From: an uncultured bacterium
GTDB taxonomy: Bacteria > Patescibacteriota > Minisyncoccia > Phycocordibacterales > UBA9973
NCBI GenBank assembly: GCA_903869975.1
Contig: CAIQBF010000025.1
Location: forward strand, 1 to 26,983
Reading direction: 5' to 3'
Length of the DNA: 26,983 nt
How positions within the stretch are numbered: the first letter of the stretch is position 1; each line of letters opens with the position of its first letter. Under the pieces are notes generated by a model. It searched no databases and was not told the origin of the DNA. It saw only the letters and a program-made list of their open reading frames with translations. Below, one piece after another: positions 15,421 through 23,422 of this stretch. The translations under genes were made by a program, and so were the position numbers.

Positions 15421-18381
15421 TTAAAATGCTTTGAACGTTTTCTCAAACGCATGAGCCAGCGCGCCGACAGTCGCCTCGAGAACAGTCTCATCTTTTACTC
15501 GGACAACAACAGCACCACCTTTCGTTACGCGACCAATACGAACAACATTCTTACCAATCAGAAGTTCAAAGAGTCTGCGGCTTCGCGCTGGAACAGCCGC
15601 CACAATGCGTCCCTGGCTCTCAGAGAAGAGCGCAGCTTCGGGGCTCGTCCACGTTCCAGGAACTTTCTTGAGGTCTATATCGAATCCGAGACCGCCACCA
15701 ATAGACATTTTGGCGAGCGCAGTAGCGAGGCCGCCGCGACCGACAGCAAACGCGGCATTCGCATATTTCTGCGCGCGAGCATATTTCTTGTAGAGCGGCG
15801 CCCAAGCCTGAGCATCGACTTTTGGAATACCGACATTCGATCCGCCGTGCATAGCCGCATATTCCGTTCCGCCGAATTCATCATGCGTTTCGCCGAGAAG
15901 ATAAAGATAATCCCCTTCGCCCTTGAAGTCGAGCGTCATAGCGGTGAGCGCGTTCGGAAGTACCGCAAGAGCCGAGATGAGCAAGGTCGGTGGAATGGAA
16001 ATATCTACATGCTTGCCTGCACGGTCGAAACCATGAAAATCATTGTGCATACTGTCCTTACCGGAGATATACGGCGTCTGGTAGACGAGCGCTGTCTCGT
16101 AACATGCACGTCCGGCCTCGCGGAGCTCATACATGGATTCAGGTGTGTTGGAGCGGCTCCAGCAGAAATTGTCGAGGATAGCGATAGAGTCAGGAGTAGC
16201 GCCGCCAGCGATAGCTTGGCGCACAGCTGTATCGATAGAAGCAGCCGCCATATTGTACGTATCACCATCCGAGTACGCAGGATAGAGAGCGCTCGTCATA
16301 AGTACTCCTGCTGGTGATGAGAGCACTGGCTTCGTCACGCTTGCAGGCGATGGCACGCGGCCACGTCCCTGAACAGGCTTCGTGACAGAACCACCCTGCA
16401 CCTCATAGTCATATTGTTCGGCGATAAAAAGATGTGAAGCAACCGATGGACGCGAAAGCATCGCAAGAAGCTCGTCAGAAAGATTCATAGCGGAATCGCG
16501 AGCTTTAAGCGGACGGAGTATCCGCTCAGGAGCATGGACGCGGATCTCTTCGCGCGGCCAGCCATTGTGCAAGAAGTCGAGCGAAAGATCGAGAATCGTT
16601 TTACCGTTCCACTGAATAACGCAATGATCTCCCTTGGTGAATTCTCCAATCACTGTCGCCTCAACTCCACGAGATTTCGCAAGCGCAGCGAGCTCTTTCC
16701 ATTTGCCTTTCGGTACAGCGAGTGTCATGCGCTCCTGTGATTCTGAAATCCAGATCTGCCACGGAGCGAGTCCTGGATATTTCACCGGAACTTTTTCAAG
16801 ATCAATACGGCAGCCACCAGCTTCTCGCGCCATTTCACCGATAGCGCTCGAGATTCCTCCCGCGCCATTATCGGTAATGCTATTGTAGAGACCGCGATCA
16901 CGCGCCTCTTTTACCAGCATATCGGAAAACTTTTTCTGTGTGATCGGATCGCCGATCTGTACAGCTGTCGCAGGCGAACCCTCGTCGAGCTTCACACTCG
17001 AAAACGTCGCGCCATGAATACCGTCGAGACCTACGCGGTTACCCACGGAAACGATATAGTCCCCTGGCATCGCAGCCTTTTCCCACGATTTGCGACCGGC
17101 AGTTTTGCGAGGCAAAAGCCCGACCGTTCCAGCAAACACAAGCGGCTTGCCGCGGAAACGATCCTCACACAGAAGAAATCCATGCGGTGTTGGAATACCA
17201 GAAGCATTACCACCGCTATTGATACCTTTTACGACGCCGTCGAGAATTCTGCGCGGCGGAAGCATCTGCTCTTTCTGGTTCGCATCGCGATACAGCGGAT
17301 GCGAATTGTTTGGATCGCTAAACGGATCGCCGACACAGAAGCCGTACATGTTTGCAACAGGCTTTGCGCCAAGACCAGTACCGATAGCATCGCGATTGAC
17401 GCCCACGATACCAGTGATAGCCCCACCGAATGGATCGAGTGCTGACGGACTATTGTGTGTTTCAACTTTATGCGTAACGAGCCAATTCTTGTCGAATTCG
17501 ATAATGCCGGAATTGTCGGAGAAGACTGATACGCAGAAATCCTTACGGCCTTTTTTCTTGCGAATTTCTTCCGTCGCCCGCTTGATATATTCCTTGTAGA
17601 TACCTTTTGGAATGTCGGCCATCGGCGAGGCAAAAATACGGTGCTTGCAATGTTCGCTCCAAGTCTGGGCGATCATTTCAAGCTCGATATCCGTCGGGTC
17701 ACGGTGCATCGTATTAAAATGTTCGCGGATAGCGCGCATATCGGCGAGCGTAAGTGCGAGTGGTCCGCGACGCGTGCCATCAGCATTCCTAATTCCCTCA
17801 GTACCAATCTTCTTGAGCTCATCATCGGTGACAGCAAGAGATACCGCACTCGCAGTAGCATTCGCATGTAGCGAAACAGGCGTAAGCACTCGAGAAAAAC
17901 CGTACTCCTTTTCATACTGGCTCCAGAGCGTTACGTGAGCACGCTCGATAAGCGGATTATACAAAGACTTCTTGATACGCTCGATATCAGGATCAGAAAT
18001 ATTACCGTACAGTGCGTACACGCGACTCGACGCGACGAGAGCGTCGCCTTGATCGCGGCCAGTTACATCAGAAATAGTTTCCTGTGCCGTCATACCAACA
18101 TTGTCAGTAACACCCGGAAGATACCCGATTTCAATAGCTGCGGTAAATGGCTTCTCAATAATATGTCCGTTTGCGGTTCCGCGCTCCATCGTCGCGTTTA
18201 CAAGCGACGAAAGAACGCTCGCTGTCTCTCCTTCTGAAAGTACGGCGTCAGTCGTGTACGAGTCCACAATCACAACATCGGTCAGCTCTCGTCCGCTGCC
18301 AAGATGCTTCCACTCGCGCATCTTCTCCCTGGCACGTGTATCAGCTACGGTGAGAATGACGTCGAATCGAGTGGTGTTCAT
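15421..18381 (-). CDS. purL: PurL, FGAM synthase large subunit with fused PurS-like N-terminus
   Basis: ATP-dependent synthesis of FGAM from FGAR, with ammonia from PurQ. The 986-residue product is longer than the small bacterial PurL (about 740) and shorter than E. coli PurL (about 1300). Residues about 80-155 (IGYLPGVTDNVGMTAQETI onward) resemble PurS, so no separate purS may be needed. Core motifs: WSEHCKHRIF (241-250), THKVETHNSPSALDPFGGA, GLDGIHGATFSS (451-462), TDNGAGGISSAIGEMA (503-518), WISESQERM, YISGKDSMHND (771-781) and FSESQGRIV. Residues 665-688 carry the duplicated SVTKPV linker. Start MNTTRFDVIL at 18381 lies 13 nt after purA; the earlier in-frame stretch overlaps purA and looks noncoding. 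Confidence 0.93.
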   Translation of the reverse strand: MNTTRFDVILTVADTRAREKMREWKHLGSGRELTDVVIVDSYTTDAVLSEGETASVLSSLVNATMERGTANGHIIEKPFTAAIEIGYLPGVTDNVGMTAQETISDVTGRDQGDALVASSRVYALYGNISDPDIERIKKSLYNPLIERAHVTLWSQYEKEYGFSRVLTPVSLHANATASAVSLAVTDDELKKIGTEGIRNADGTRRGPLALTLADMRAIREHFNTMHRDPTDIELEMIAQTWSEHCKHRIFASPMADIPKGIYKEYIKRATEEIRKKKGRKDFCVSVFSDNSGIIEFDKNWLVTHKVETHNSPSALDPFGGAITGIVGVNRDAIGTGLGAKPVANMYGFCVGDPFSDPNNSHPLYRDANQKEQMLPPRRILDGVVKGINSGGNASGIPTPHGFLLCEDRFRGKPLVFAGTVGLLPRKTAGRKSWEKAAMPGDYIVSVGNRVGLDGIHGATFSSVKLDEGSPATAVQIGDPITQKKFSDMLVKEARDRGLYNSITDNGAGGISSAIGEMAREAGGCRIDLEKVPVKYPGLAPWQIWISESQERMTLAVPKGKWKELAALAKSRGVEATVIGEFTKGDHCVIQWNGKTILDLSLDFLHNGWPREEIRVHAPERILRPLKARDSAMNLSDELLAMLSRPSVASHLFIAEQYDYEVQGGSVTKPVQGRGRVPSPASVTKPVLSSPAGVLMTSALYPAYSDGDTYNMAAASIDTAVRQAIAGGATPDSIAILDNFCWSRSNTPESMYELREAGRACYETALVYQTPYISGKDSMHNDFHGFDRAGKHVDISIPPTLLISALAVLPNALTAMTLDFKGEGDYLYLLGETHDEFGGTEYAAMHGGSNVGIPKVDAQAWAPLYKKYARAQKYANAAFAVGRGGLATALAKMSIGGGLGFDIDLKKVPGTWTSPEAALFSESQGRIVAAVPARSRRLFELLIGKNVVRIGRVTKGGAVVVRVKDETVLEATVGALAHAFEKTFKAF

Positions 18382-18394
18382 GGGGCTATATATA

Positions 18395-19690
18395 TTATTT
18401 CGTGCGAAAAATAAGTTCAGTTCGTTCAGGTCCAGTCGAGATGATAGAGACAGGCACTCCGACGGCATTCTCAATGAAAGCGAGGTAGTCCTTCGCTCCC
18501 TGCGGTAATTCTTTTTCGGAATGTGCGCCGCGGATAGTCTTCTTCCAGCCAGTAAATTCCTCGTAGTTTGGAATGATTCGGTCGCCGTCGGTTTCAAATG
18601 GCATTCTGTCGACGATTTTCTCATCTATCGTATAGGTCGTAGCAACCTTGATCAAATCGCACTCAGAAAGAATATCGAGCTTTGTGATAGCGAGCTCGCT
18701 GACACCGCTGAGCATGACAGCTTTCTTGAGCGCAACGATATCGAGCCAACCACAGCCGCGAGGACGTCCGGTGACTGCACCAAACTCTCCTCCCCATGCG
18801 CGAAGCTTCTCTTCCATTTCAGGTTCACAGCGTGTCGGGAATGGCCCGCCGCCTACGCGCGTTGCGTAGGCTTTCATGATACCGATAACACGTCCGATCT
18901 TCTGAGGCGCTACACCAAGACCAGTACAGACGCCTGCGGCAATCGTGTTGCTCGAAGTCACAAACGGGTACGTAAATCCATGATCGATATCGAGCATGCT
19001 TGCCTGCGCTCCTTCGGCGAGAATTTTCTTGCCGAGATCAAGCTGTTCGTTTACGAAATTGGAACACTCGACAAAAGTAAATGTTTTAAGATATTCGATA
19101 GCGGAGAAGAAATCCTCCTCGTTCTTTTTGAAAAGCGCTGCATCGGTAGCAAACCCCATTGCCGCAAGCAGCATCTGGTGGTGCGCCGTGAGTGACTGAT
19201 ATTTCTCTTTGAAATCAGGCGTAAAAATATGTCCTGCGCGAATACCAAGGCGTCCAACCTTGTCCATGTATGTAGGGCCGATACCGCGAAGCGTCGTGCC
19301 GATCTTGCCGACACCTTTGCTTTCTTCGGTCGCCTTGTCGAGCAGCTTATGGGTTGGGAGCACAAGGTTTGCTTCTTTTGCTATACAAAGACGCTTCTTT
19401 GCGCCGCGAACATTCGCTTCAACCTCTTCAAGCTCATCGCGGAACGCGACAGGATCAAGAACCACGTTCGCACCAATAAGGTTCATCGGTGCAGCAAGAA
19501 TACCGCTCGGGAGTGTGCGAAGAATAATCTTCTGCTCTCCAACGAATACAGTGTGCCCCGCGTTTGATCCGCCCTGAAAGCGGGCAACAAGATCATAGTT
19601 CGGCGCAATAGCATCGACGATCTTACCTTTTCCTTCATCGCCCCACTGGAGTCCAAGCACAACGTCGATTTTATTATCTTTGAATAGCAT
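18395..19690 (-). CDS. purA: PurA, adenylosuccinate synthetase
   Basis: GTP-dependent conversion of IMP and aspartate to adenylosuccinate, the first step to AMP. The 431 residues have normal length. QWGDEGKGK (15-23) is the GTP P-loop-like motif, GSNAGHTVF and TTLRGIGPTYMDKVGR form the IMP site, and EGAQASMLDIDHGFTYPFVTSSN covers the family core. The more common wording is EGAQG.LLDIDHG, so the A after EGAQ is a mild variant. TRVGGGPFPTRCE and GRPRGCGWLDI are also present. It is the second gene of the operon, 18 nt after guaB and 13 nt before purL. The guaB-purA pair puts both IMP-consuming branch points under one promoter. Confidence 0.97.
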   Translation of the reverse strand: MLFKDNKIDVVLGLQWGDEGKGKIVDAIAPNYDLVARFQGGSNAGHTVFVGEQKIILRTLPSGILAAPMNLIGANVVLDPVAFRDELEEVEANVRGAKKRLCIAKEANLVLPTHKLLDKATEESKGVGKIGTTLRGIGPTYMDKVGRLGIRAGHIFTPDFKEKYQSLTAHHQMLLAAMGFATDAALFKKNEEDFFSAIEYLKTFTFVECSNFVNEQLDLGKKILAEGAQASMLDIDHGFTYPFVTSSNTIAAGVCTGLGVAPQKIGRVIGIMKAYATRVGGGPFPTRCEPEMEEKLRAWGGEFGAVTGRPRGCGWLDIVALKKAVMLSGVSELAITKLDILSECDLIKVATTYTIDEKIVDRMPFETDGDRIIPNYEEFTGWKKTIRGAHSEKELPQGAKDYLAFIENAVGVPVSIISTGPERTELIFRTK

Positions 19691-19708
19691 GAGGATGAAT
19701 GGAAGTGA

Positions 19709-21166
19709 TTATCGCGTATAGTTCGGCGCTTCCTTGGTAATAGTCACATCGTGCGGATGGCTTTCCTTGCTTCCCGCTGTCGTAATGCGGACAAATTCAG
19801 CCGTCTTCATGTCAGCGATAGTTGCAGCACCCAGGTATCCCATACCGGCACGGAGTCCGCCAACGAGCTGAGTGACGACATCCGAGAGTGGACCTTTGAA
19901 TGGAAGGCGTCCAACGATTCCCTCAGGAACCAATTTTTTCAAATCGTCTTCAGCGTCCTGGAAGTAGCGATCTTTCGATCCAGCTGCCATTGCTTCAACA
20001 GATCCCATACCGCGGTATGACTTATAGCGGCGGCCTTCAAGAAGGATCGTTTCGCCTGGAGACTCTTCTGTACCAGCGAAGAGAGAACCAGCCATAATAG
20101 TATCGGCTCCAGCGACGAGCGCTTTGACGATATCACCTGAATACCGAATACCGCCATCAGCAATAAGCGGAACACCAGCCTTTTCACAGGCCTCAGCTGC
20201 TTCCATGATTGCAGTGAGCTGTGGAACGCCGATTCCAGCGATGATACGAGTCGTACAGATTGATCCGGGACCGACACCGACTTTTACGGCGTCAGCACCC
20301 GCTTTGATAAGCGCTTCAGCACCTTCGCGCGTTGCTACGTTACCAGCGGCAACTTCAAGTTTTGGAAATTTCTTTTTGACGGTTTTGACCATTTCGAGCA
20401 CGCCTTTTGAGTGGCCGTGAGCAGTGTCGACAACAACGAGATCCACGCCTGCTTTTACCAACGCTTCAATACGTTCGATCATAGCCTCGCCGACGCCAAC
20501 TGCAGCTCCAACGAGCAAACGGCCCTGCGCATCCTTGGATGCATTCGGATACAGGCGGCTGCGAGTGATATCTTTGTATGTAATGAGTCCTACGAGCTCA
20601 TCTTTTGCTCCTACGACAGGAAGCTTCTCGATCTTATGCATCAAGAGAAGCTGCTCGGCTTTTTCGATAGAGATGCCTGACTTTGCAGTAATGACGTCTT
20701 TTGTCATGACAGCACTGACTTCTTTTGTCTTGTCGACAACTGAACGAACATCACGATGGGTCAGAATACCGACGAGCTTCGTGCCGTTGACGATCGGAAT
20801 ACCCTTGATCGCATTGTCGCGCATGACTTTCATTGCCTCGCCGACCGTTGCCGTGTCTGGAAGCGTCACTGGGTCGTTGATAAGCATGTTCTCGGCACGC
20901 TTCACAATATGAACCTCGCGAGCCTGCGCTTCGGTGGTCATGTTCTTGTGAATAAATCCGATACCACCGAGACGTGCAATAGAAATCGCCATGGCCGATT
21001 CAGTAACCGTATCCATGGCGGCAGAGACGAGCGGGATCGCAATCGAGATCTTTTTCGTCAGCTTTGTTTTTGTAACGGCGTCTCTCGGCAGCACCTCGCT
21101 TGCTCTCGGTTTGGCAAGGACATCATCAAAGGTCAAAGCTTCAACAAGCGAAGTATTTTTTTTCAT
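19709..21166 (-). CDS. guaB: GuaB, IMP dehydrogenase
   Basis: NAD-dependent oxidation of IMP to XMP, the committed step to GMP. The 485 residues include the start LTFDDVLAKPRASEVLP, paired CBS domains at about 95-205 (MLINDPVTL to ITYKDITRSRL), VVDTAHGHSKGV, and the catalytic loop GVGPGSICTTR with C304. ADGGIRYSGDIVKAL and YRGMGSVEAM (flap and IMP contacts) follow. CBS domains in this family often bind adenine or guanine nucleotides for control. It is the first gene of the five-gene purine operon. An extended -10 (TGC-TATAGT) ends 6 nt before the ATG, so the whole operon mRNA probably starts at or next to its start codon. Confidence 0.97.
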   Translation of the reverse strand: MKKNTSLVEALTFDDVLAKPRASEVLPRDAVTKTKLTKKISIAIPLVSAAMDTVTESAMAISIARLGGIGFIHKNMTTEAQAREVHIVKRAENMLINDPVTLPDTATVGEAMKVMRDNAIKGIPIVNGTKLVGILTHRDVRSVVDKTKEVSAVMTKDVITAKSGISIEKAEQLLLMHKIEKLPVVGAKDELVGLITYKDITRSRLYPNASKDAQGRLLVGAAVGVGEAMIERIEALVKAGVDLVVVDTAHGHSKGVLEMVKTVKKKFPKLEVAAGNVATREGAEALIKAGADAVKVGVGPGSICTTRIIAGIGVPQLTAIMEAAEACEKAGVPLIADGGIRYSGDIVKALVAGADTIMAGSLFAGTEESPGETILLEGRRYKSYRGMGSVEAMAAGSKDRYFQDAEDDLKKLVPEGIVGRLPFKGPLSDVVTQLVGGLRAGMGYLGAATIADMKTAEFVRITTAGSKESHPHDVTITKEAPNYTR

Positions 21167-21172
21167 ATGTCA

Positions 21173-21181
21173 ACTATAGCA
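21173..21181 (-). promoter_or_regulatory. Extended -10 promoter of the guaB-purA-purL-purQ-purF operon
   Basis: Minus strand reads TGC-TATAGT, ending 6 nt before the guaB ATG. There is no room for a leader riboswitch or Shine-Dalgarno sequence, so control of this operon must act at the promoter or later. Confidence 0.55.
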
Positions 21182-21254
21182 TAAAAACCCAAAAGCTCCA
21201 AATCCCCTCCCGGGCTTGTATATAAGCGCTTTCTGGCTATTTCAACGCTTTCCG

Positions 21255-21263
21255 TGCTACAAT
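21255..21263 (+). promoter_or_regulatory. Extended -10 promoter of rsmE
   Basis: Reads TGC-TACAAT, five of six to the -10 consensus, ending 12 nt before the rsmE ATG at 21276. It is divergent from the guaB promoter. Confidence 0.5.
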
Positions 21264-21275
21264 CGGGGCACTTTT

Positions 21276-21968
21276 ATGCGATTACACCGATTCATCGGGC
21301 CGTTCGATTTCAGCCAAAAAACGCTTATCATCGACGACGAATCATTCGTCCAGCAATGGCGCACCGTACTACGCCTCGGTATCGGCGACTCGATTATCCT
21401 TTCTGACGGGCACGGCAAAGAAACAGAGGCTGTGATTATCGAGATGGACAAAAAAACAGCAGAGGTTACACTCGGCACTATCACTACACCCGAGAGAGAG
21501 CCAGTAAAAATGGCGACACTCTACTGTGCCATGCTGAAACGTGAAAATTTTGAACTTGTGGTCCAAAAAGCAACCGAGATCGGCATCGCGCGCATCGTCC
21601 CCATCGTAACCGAACGCACCGTGAAAACAGGCCAAAACAGGGACCGCCTGCTCAAGATCATCCGCGAAGCAGCCGAACAATCTGGACGCACTGTACTTCC
21701 CGAACTTGCTGAACCACTGCGTTTTCGAGACGCTGTAGCGGAAGCAGCAGGTACGCCGTCACTTTTTTTTGATCTCTCTGGTACCTCTATGGATTTTTCC
21801 AAAAACACAACTGCATACACTTCATGCTTCATAGGCCCTGAAGGTGGATTTTCCGAACCAGAAGTCGCTCTCGCCCGTGAAAATAGCCTCACTGTCGCCT
21901 CACTCGGAACACTTACTCTCCGCGGAGAGACGGCGGCTATCGTAGTGAGCTATCTCCTTACGCACTAA
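21276..21968 (+). CDS. rsmE: RsmE, 16S rRNA m3U1498 methyltransferase
   Basis: A 230-residue SPOUT methyltransferase that modifies U1498 of 16S rRNA using SAM. The N-terminal PUA-like part begins MRLHRFIGPFDFSQKTLIID. The SPOUT part has ALLKRENFELVVQKATEIG-like text (CAMLKRENFELVVQKATEIG), PIVTERTVK, REAAEQSGRTVLPEL, FIGPEGGFSEPEV and LGTLTLRGETAAIVV, the trefoil-knot SAM site. Length fits the family (about 240). I start at the ATG 21276; an upstream TTG at 21216 would add residues that look noncoding and would include the promoter. It is convergent with the glucosaminidase-like gene, and its TAA touches the copy 2 hairpin. Confidence 0.94.
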   Translation: MRLHRFIGPFDFSQKTLIIDDESFVQQWRTVLRLGIGDSIILSDGHGKETEAVIIEMDKKTAEVTLGTITTPEREPVKMATLYCAMLKRENFELVVQKATEIGIARIVPIVTERTVKTGQNRDRLLKIIREAAEQSGRTVLPELAEPLRFRDAVAEAAGTPSLFFDLSGTSMDFSKNTTAYTSCFIGPEGGFSEPEVALARENSLTVASLGTLTLRGETAAIVVSYLLTH

Positions 21969-22028
21969 AAAAGCCGACATGATTTTCAACGCAGCCAAGG
22001 CTGAACAGAAAATCATGTCGGCTTTTTT
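21967..22028. terminator. Long bidirectional terminator with conserved loop, copy 2
   Basis: Perfect 20-bp inverted repeat (21967-21986 with 22009-22028, core GCCGACATGATTTT) closing a 22-nt loop, with A- and T-runs. It lies between converging rsmE and the hydrolase gene. The arms share only their innermost ATTTT/AAAAT with copy 1. Confidence 0.92.
21987..22008 (+). repeat. 22-nt conserved loop element, copy 2
   Basis: Starts CAACGCAGCCAAG and ends GCTGAACAG. It differs from copies 1 and 3 at loop positions 10, 14, 18 and 19. Two of the changes extend an apical CAG/CTG pairing to CAGCC/GGCTG. Confidence 0.95.
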
Positions 22029-22033
22029 ATTCG

Positions 22034-22657
22034 TTATGCTTTTACCTGAGCGGCACTAGCCAAATTTTCAGGAAGCGGCGTTTTTTCAATCTGTTCCATG
22101 ACCCACTTCACTTTCGGAATATACTGGTCGTCAGCATTATATCCATTGTATACGCGAAGCTTTTGTGCAAAAGTCTTATTCGCATAGAAGCGAGCAGTCC
22201 CTGGGCGTTTAGCCGCGAGCGTCTCAGCAACAGTGGTAATGGCTTCATCAACAGAGTCGAACTTGATCTTACACGAACCATACCCAAACGGGTTATTGGT
22301 ACGCTGAGCACATGTCTTCGGGTCCATACCCGTGCTTTCGATCATTGCCATAGCGGCAAGAGCGGTTACCGGAAGGTCGTTATCGGCAGCTGCCTGAGCA
22401 AGCTTCGATCCCATTCCTTCCATATGAAGATCGTGGTGCGCATAATATGCGTCGATCTTCGCTGCTGCCTCATCAATCATAGCGCGATGTTGGTTAACAA
22501 CGGTATCACTGATAAGGTTCCTTGTTTGATCCGGAGATATAGCTGCTGCAAGGGGTGACCCTGGTACGATGCCCGGAAAGGGCGCCGTAAGAAGGGAGGC
22601 TGTCAAAACAGGAAAGACAGCGGCTGCTTGCAGGAATTTTTTTACGTTTGTATGCAT
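22034..22657 (-). CDS. Secreted glucosaminidase-like peptidoglycan hydrolase
   Basis: A 207-residue exported protein. Residues 1-39 form a signal peptide (MHTNVKKFLQ, then a hydrophobic stretch, and a likely cut near PLAAA). The mature part has a lysozyme-like glucosaminidase domain: LPVTALAAMAMIESTG with E107 as the probable catalytic acid, then TNNPFGYGS, FDSVDEAITTVAETLA and VYNGYNADDQYIPKVKWVMEQI, matching the NNLFG and Y..V..I pattern of that family. C116 and C129 flank the NNPFGYGS segment and may form a disulfide outside the cell. It probably trims cell-wall glycan. It is monocistronic, with its own promoter and an unusually long leader, and it ends 6 nt from the shared terminator. Confidence 0.75.
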   Translation of the reverse strand: MHTNVKKFLQAAAVFPVLTASLLTAPFPGIVPGSPLAAAISPDQTRNLISDTVVNQHRAMIDEAAAKIDAYYAHHDLHMEGMGSKLAQAAADNDLPVTALAAMAMIESTGMDPKTCAQRTNNPFGYGSCKIKFDSVDEAITTVAETLAAKRPGTARFYANKTFAQKLRVYNGYNADDQYIPKVKWVMEQIEKTPLPENLASAAQVKA

Positions 22658-22768
22658 AGGGTGGCGGTTATGTGCTCCGCCAACGCTTCTTCGGCAAATA
22701 TCTTGTTTTCATGCCAGAAAACAAAAAAGACCTTAGTAATAGAGCTTCGCGCTTTATCACATCGGGTC
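22658..22768 (-). promoter_or_regulatory. Long 5' leader of the hydrolase gene with two hairpins
   Basis: About 110 nt lie between the predicted start site and the ATG, in contrast to the leaderless norm here. One hairpin is GTTTTC/GAAAAC (22705-22722). The other, TGGCGG/CCGCCA (22662-22682), ends 4 nt before the ATG and could hide or expose the start. No known riboswitch consensus (including the c-di-AMP ydaO type) is recognised. Confidence 0.35.
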
Positions 22769-22774
22769 CCTAAT

Positions 22775-22803
22775 ATAGTATCACAGACGGTCAAAAAAGT
22801 CAA
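22775..22803 (-). promoter_or_regulatory. Promoter of the hydrolase gene
   Basis: Minus strand has TTGACT (22798-22803), a 17-nt spacer and TACTAT (22775-22780), preceded by TGA. This is one of the better -35/-10 pairs in the window. Confidence 0.6.
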
Positions 22804-22837
22804 TAGTTATACAACAATTTTTGAGTGTGTCAAAACG

Positions 22838-22866
22838 ATAAAACCCTTATAAAATAAGGGTTTTAT
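22838..22866. terminator. Terminator downstream of the secA operon
   Basis: Perfect 13-bp stem (22838-22850 with 22854-22866, core AAAACCCTTAT) around a 3-nt loop, T-rich on the minus-strand exit. It lies 38 bp after the end of the YqfO-like gene. Confidence 0.85.
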
Positions 22867-22903
22867 GAGCCACATTTATTGACATATTGGCAAGTATTAT
22901 TGC

Positions 22904-23419
22904 CTAGTGATGATCGCCATGCTCAGGCTCTGCATGGCCATGCGCCGCTTCCGGGCCATGTGCCGGCTCCAGCTGGTAGATATCGACAAGCGTTTCCTCG
23001 TATGGATGCACTTCTTTGATCGCGGCGAGGATTTGTGGCACATCGTGCCGTAAACAGGTCACTTCGATGCGCTCCTGTTCGATAGTTTCTACCGCCTCTT
23101 CAGTATCAACCATGGGATTCGCTCCATGTTCAGGCTTATAGCGTCCGATACCCTGCGATGAGAAGCTTCGCCAGGTATACTGACCCACAACTCCCCCGCC
23201 CGCCCGAGCAATAGCCCTTCTGACAGTTTCAGACTGTCGGTCGGGTACGCTAACCACTAGTTTTACATACGGGTACGGAGCAGGCGCCTGCTTAAAAAGC
23301 TTTGAGAAATCAGGGAGAATAGCCAAGGTCTTCTCGTACTTATCCCGATTATGAACAAACGAGGCATACAGCGCCGCAAGAGCAACAGAAACGAGAAGAA
23401 GTTGAGTTAGAATAGCCAT
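22904..23419 (-). CDS. Membrane-anchored YqfO/NIF3-type PII-like domain protein with His-rich tail
   Basis: A 171-residue protein. Residues 2-21 form one membrane helix. After a linker, residues 51-151 (YVKLVVSVPDRQSETVRRAIARAG, GVVGQYTWRSFSSQGIGRYKPE, IEVTCLRHDVPQILAAIKEVHPYEETLVDIYQL) match the small ferredoxin-like or PII/CutA-like domain that occurs inserted in NIF3-family YqfO and as stand-alone proteins. The tail from 151 has six histidines among 21 residues and suits metal binding. Function is unknown; a membrane-tethered metal sensor or trimeric scaffold is only a guess. It starts 3 nt after the DUF1003 stop, so it is the last gene of the secA unit. Confidence 0.7.
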   Translation of the reverse strand: MAILTQLLLVSVALAALYASFVHNRDKYEKTLAILPDFSKLFKQAPAPYPYVKLVVSVPDRQSETVRRAIARAGGGVVGQYTWRSFSSQGIGRYKPEHGANPMVDTEEAVETIEQERIEVTCLRHDVPQILAAIKEVHPYEETLVDIYQLEPAHGPEAAHGHAEPEHGDHH

Positions 23420-23422
23420 ACG

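Noticed and set aside
15451..16317. Long plus-strand open frame of 288 codons opposite purL
   Set aside because: It lies wholly antisense to the conserved PurL core, its protein is Arg/Ser-rich without family features, and it has no promoter or terminator context.
18382..18624. N-terminal extension of PurL into purA
   Set aside because: The extra 81 residues overlap the end of purA, are Ser/Arg-rich and unlike PurL. The ATG at 18381 fits family and spacing.
21216..21275. Upstream TTG start for RsmE
   Set aside because: It would place the -10 box inside the coding sequence and add residues not found in the family.
13107..22028. CRISPR array from the repeated 22-nt element
   Set aside because: Copies are thousands of bases apart, each lies in its own hairpin, and there are no regular spacers or cas genes.
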